In this document: in pieces, positions 33,209 through 36,545 of the stretch
How the letters are laid out: each line of letters opens with the position of its first letter
How positions within the stretch are numbered: the stretch's first letter is position 1
Origin: CAVQBP01 sp964448105
GTDB taxonomy: Bacteria > Bacteroidota > Ignavibacteria > Ignavibacteriales > Ignavibacteriaceae
Direction: 5' to 3'
Assembly (NCBI GenBank): GCA_964448105.1
Contig: CAYUVK010000048.1
Coordinates: forward strand, 1 to 36,545
Length of the DNA stretch: 36,545 bases
Translations under genes and position numbers: made by a program
The notes under the pieces: generated by a model
The model's database searches: none
The model's input: only the letters and a program-made list of their open reading frames with translations
Told to the model about the DNA's origin: nothing

Positions 33209-36200
33209 TTATTTTAACATTACCATCTTCTTAACGTTTATAAAATTACCGCTCTGCAATCTGTAGAAATATACGCCGCTGGCAACTGTTGCACCAAAAT
33301 TATTTCTACCATTCCATACAATATTATATCTACCTTTTTGCTGAACACTATTTACTAAAGTAGCTACTTTCCTCCCGAGTAGATCATATATCTCAAGAGT
33401 TACTTTTTCAGTATTCGGTATTTCATACAATATTGTTGTTGTCGGATTAAACGGATTGGGATAATTTTGAACCAGCTTGTATATTAACAGCTGTTGATTT
33501 TTTTCATTTATATTTGTTAAAGGTGTATTATCTAAAATTATAATTTTGGCTTCATATGGATCTAAATTAGCATTGTAATTATTAAATGAAGCAGGTTCTA
33601 TTTGTTCGGATGTATTATTTAAAATATCATTTGCATACCATTCTTTACCGCTATCCAATTTTAATGAATCTAAAAGTATAGAAACATTTAAATTTATATT
33701 ATTTCCATATAAATTATTAATTATAATAGAACGGTTATCACCGGAAATTCTAAGGTATGAATATGCCGAATCCGGGGAAGAATTTGAAAGTGTAATAAAA
33801 CTCCCCTGCTGTAATGCGGGGTATTTATCACGCGCTAAAATAAGCTTCTGATAAAAGACCTGTAAATTGTAATTATCATTCCAGCTGATCATATCCCGTT
33901 GCGTTACTTCTCCCGTCTCCTGGCCTGCATAAATCAATGGAACTCCGGGTAAAGTTAACAGGATCGAAGCAGCTAACTTAGTTTGTTCGGGACTAAATTT
34001 TGAAATGAACCTATCCTCATCATGATTTTCTAGAAACCTGAATGGTCTTATGTATGATAAATAATTTGGTCCCTGGTACCATCGGATCAGGCTATCTAAT
34101 GAAGAAATGGTAGAATTATGATTTATTACATCTTTGAGTTTGTTGAAGGAAGGCCAGTCATAACCTGCATCAAATTTATCATCGAAATACCGCAGTTGAT
34201 CAGATTGAGCTTCCGCCAATAAAAAGATATCCGGTTTAATTGCTTTAAGAGTATTCCTGAATCTTTGCCAGAAAGCCGGCCCGGAAATTCTATTATCATT
34301 TACACCCCAGGCAACATCACACCTGTAACCATCAATATTAAAACCTTCAACCCAGTATTTAATCATTCTGATTAAATAATCCCTAACCCATTTCTGTTCA
34401 TAATTAATGTTCGGTAAATCCCACCAATTAAACAAATATTGATAATCTCCATTTGAATCCCATTCATAAAAATTATAATAAGGAGAATACTGCTTATATT
34501 TATATGCATCCTCCATAAAAGGATGAACAGCACTTGTGTGATTTATTACCAGGTCCATCATTATCTTGATCCCTTTTTGATGAGCAGCATCTATTAAATT
34601 ATTAAAATCCTGCTTTGTTCCAAGCTCGGGATTTATAGTATAATAATCGGTAATATTATATCCGTGTGGTGAAGCTGCCGGCATAATAGGCATTAACCAA
34701 ATACAATTAATACCTAAGTTTTTCAATCGCTGTAATTGCGGGGTTATACTTGTTAAATTTCCAGCAAAGCTGAATGATTTCGTATATATTTCATATACAA
34801 CTGCTTTATCAATCCAGCTAGAGTGCCATGTTTTTAAATTTACTGTATCGGGTAGACCTGAGTTAACTACAACCACTGCTCTTGCCCATGAAGTATCTTC
34901 ACTATTCATTACTTTTAATGTAAAATAATACTCTCCATCGGTAGAAGGTGATGTGTAGCTAGTTACAGCAGAATTAGTGCTGGAAAGAGTAACGGCTTCC
35001 GGGTTAGATAGATCGACCTGCCATGAAAATGAAATTGGCAAATTATCATTATTCTTCGAATCACTAGCATCCAGGGTAACATTTTTATTTGAGATACTAT
35101 ATTTAATAATAATATTTGTACTGAAATCAGCGTGGTACTTGAAAATTATACTTTTGCTGATGGAAGTTTGTAAATTCTTTGTTATTGAAGCACTAATTGT
35201 ATTTTCTCCATCGGTTAGAGATAATAATGCTCCGAATAAACCATTGGTTACTGTAACGGTTGTATCAAAACTTAAGCTCCCATTATTTATATGAAATACA
35301 GCACTGGTTATTGAATTATCATTTACCTGCCCATAGATTCGAACGGTATCTTCATACCAATCTCCTCCATTTGTTAATAACTCAACAATAGGTCTTTGAG
35401 ACAAACTTGAATTAATATCTTCAGGTAAGATACCAATAAAACCACGATTTTCTGTTCCAATTTTAGCAGGCCTCGGACCTCCGACAACATATGGTAATAT
35501 ATAATTGGAAAGTATCCGGTGCTGTATCATATCATTTCTGAAAAATGCAGCATCATAAATATTTGGGTTTCCATTTAAGCTGCTGCCCCCCATACTCCCG
35601 TTTACTTTGATTGCGCCATTACTATTTCCAAAATAAGAATAAGCTGCGAAATACCATTTGGTTGTAAATGAACCCATTATGTTTTCCAGATCAGAAAGTG
35701 CAATCGAAAATTTAAATTGGCCGCTTGACTTTGCATTTGAATTAATTTCAATTGCTGATCCTTTTTGAAGCGGATTACTTGAAACATATATAACATTTTC
35801 ATCCCCTTTTAATTGAGCTGAATTTGGTGCAGCAATTATAAAATATACCCCGTGATTATTCCATTCAGGTATTTTAACCCCAGCATTAGATGGTGCATCG
35901 ATATAATTACTATTAAGCTCATTTAAAATTTCTATTACTACTCTTGAATAATCATCAATAGCCCCCATAATAATTGTAAATTGTAGAGAATCATTCCCGG
36001 TATTTGTATTTATATCAATTGAATGTATATCTCCTGCATGTTTAGCAGTCAGTGGAGGGTAAGTATAATTACCGGTACCATCATCATCATTTTGAGCATC
36101 TATATAATGATAACCTGTATTCGACGAAAATAAACCTATTGTTAGGTATTTGTCCTTTGCTAAATTTCCATGGATATCATTTCCTGTGAATCGTAAAATA

Positions 36201-36545
36201 TGTCTGCCAACTGAAAGATTGTTTACGGAAGAATTAATTTCATACCCGTTATTGATTGTATCACCCGCAATATTGTGTGATATTAAACTACCATCTACAT
36301 ACACTTTAATAGAATTAGTATCTATAACAGTATTACTATCATTGGGTGAAATAAATGCTTCAATATTTATCGTTCCTGTCGGATAGTTGAAAACAGTACC
36401 CTGGTGTGGATTTACAATATTAATATATGGAGTATTTATAACCTGTTTTATAACATAAGGATTATAATCGGAGCCCAAACGCGGATTATCGGGATCATAT
36501 AAATAAGCTGTTGGAGCGGTAGCACCTTTTACGATGTACTGATAA
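33209..36545 (-). CDS. T9SS-exported multidomain alpha-amylase (GH13), 5'-truncated by window edge
   Basis: The frame stays open past the TTG at 36478 to the window end, encoding YIVKGATAPTAYLYDPDNPR, a CBM48-like ending; the true start is outside. In protein order: Ig-like domain (about 36430-36160), a glucodextranase-like beta domain (about 36100-35420), a second Ig-like domain (about 35390-35160) and a PKD-type domain (about 35130-34860). The GH13 barrel follows with region I DLVINH (34538-34555), region II GYRCDVA with the nucleophile Asp codon at 34316-34318, region III LLAEAQ (Glu 34211-34213) and region IV ENHDED (Asp 34019-34021), then a beta-sandwich. It ends in a T9SS type A sorting domain (QNYPNPFNPTTTI ... 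KKMVMLK, about 33475-33212). It should hydrolyse alpha-glucans outside the cell; bond specificity cannot be read. An intrinsic terminator follows. Confidence 0.9.
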   Translation of the reverse strand, partial: YQYIVKGATAPTAYLYDPDNPRLGSDYNPYVIKQVINTPYINIVNPHQGTVFNYPTGTINIEAFISPNDSNTVIDTNSIKVYVDGSLISHNIAGDTINNGYEINSSVNNLSVGRHILRFTGNDIHGNLAKDKYLTIGLFSSNTGYHYIDAQNDDDGTGNYTYPPLTAKHAGDIHSIDINTNTGNDSLQFTIIMGAIDDYSRVVIEILNELNSNYIDAPSNAGVKIPEWNNHGVYFIIAAPNSAQLKGDENVIYVSSNPLQKGSAIEINSNAKSSGQFKFSIALSDLENIMGSFTTKWYFAAYSYFGNSNGAIKVNGSMGGSSLNGNPNIYDAAFFRNDMIQHRILSNYILPYVVGGPRPAKIGTENRGFIGILPEDINSSLSQRPIVELLTNGGDWYEDTVRIYGQVNDNSITSAVFHINNGSLSFDTTVTVTNGLFGALLSLTDGENTISASITKNLQTSISKSIIFKYHADFSTNIIIKYSISNKNVTLDASDSKNNDNLPISFSWQVDLSNPEAVTLSSTNSAVTSYTSPSTDGEYYFTLKVMNSEDTSWARAVVVVNSGLPDTVNLKTWHSSWIDKAVVYEIYTKSFSFAGNLTSITPQLQRLKNLGINCIWLMPIMPAASPHGYNITDYYTINPELGTKQDFNNLIDAAHQKGIKIMMDLVINHTSAVHPFMEDAYKYKQYSPYYNFYEWDSNGDYQYLFNWWDLPNINYEQKWVRDYLIRMIKYWVEGFNIDGYRCDVAWGVNDNRISGPAFWQRFRNTLKAIKPDIFLLAEAQSDQLRYFDDKFDAGYDWPSFNKLKDVINHNSTISSLDSLIRWYQGPNYLSYIRPFRFLENHDEDRFISKFSPEQTKLAASILLTLPGVPLIYAGQETGEVTQRDMISWNDNYNLQVFYQKLILARDKYPALQQGSFITLSNSSPDSAYSYLRISGDNRSIIINNLYGNNINLNVSILLDSLKLDSGKEWYANDILNNTSEQIEPASFNNYNANLDPYEAKIIILDNTPLTNINEKNQQLLIYKLVQNYPNPFNPTTTILYEIPNTEKVTLEIYDLLGRKVATLVNSVQQKGRYNIVWNGRNNFGATVASGVYFYRLQSGNFINVKKMVMLK

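Noticed and set aside
33084..33266. 60-codon plus-strand frame near the amylase 3' end
   Set aside because: Contains the terminator hairpin and overlaps the amylase sorting domain antisense; no ribosome-binding site.
1..36545. Prophage, integrative element, transposon, tRNA or rRNA genes
   Set aside because: No integrase, transposase, structural phage gene, terminal inverted repeat or recognisable RNA gene was found on reading both strands; gaps are short and AT-rich.

Overview
The window looks like chromosomal DNA of a low-GC, AT-rich-intergenic bacterium of the Bacteroidota/Chlorobi/Ignavibacteria group. This is inferred from two secreted proteins (12948-15227 and 33209-36545) that end in type IX secretion (T9SS) sorting domains of the 'QNYPNPFNP' kind, and from the overall gene content. 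That motif is especially common in Ignavibacteria and related lineages. No rRNA, tRNA, CRISPR array, phage or transposase was seen. This is mostly core metabolic DNA rather than a mobile island.

Layout, left to right. 68-3275 (+): adenosine deaminase, a small overlapping unknown gene and urocanate hydratase. 3293-7031 (-), read right to left: UDP-glucose dehydrogenase, a NusG-family antiterminator overlapping it by 4 bp, a YhaM-like OB/HD exoribonuclease and a secreted TPR protein. 7112-8672 (-): a 2[4Fe-4S] ferredoxin and a geranylgeranyl-reductase-type flavoprotein. 8877-10235 (+): an APC-family permease. 10328-11465 (-): an arsR-arsM arsenic pair with a clear palindromic operator. 11653-15227: two small lipoproteins and a secreted HExxH metalloprotease with a T9SS tail. 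15293-16645 (-): a metallo-beta-lactamase/beta-CASP ribonuclease.

16835-31839 (+) is a complete respiratory complex I operon, nuoA-B-CD-E-F-G-H-I-J-K-L-M-N, with nuoC and nuoD fused. All iron-sulfur ligand motifs expected for NuoB, E, F, G and I are visible, including the extra N7 cluster motif of NuoG, so an NADH-oxidising enzyme is predicted. Most junctions are ATGA stop/start overlaps. The operon is followed by a secreted PEBP-family protein (+), a CBS-domain protein (-), and a large multidomain T9SS-exported alpha-amylase (-) whose start lies beyond the right edge.

The least ordinary signals are small. Sequences phased at 7 bp, with a different unit each time, sit in at least five intergenic gaps. 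Three of these are the gaps that interrupt the nuo operon (CD/E, I/J, K/L). The nuoB/nuoCD junction is bridged exactly by a 20-codon ORF that shares ATGA overlaps with both neighbours, and the nuoK/nuoL gap is filled by a 37-codon ORF. Five genes start with TTG or GTG with good support. I saw no obviously new defence or biosynthetic system.
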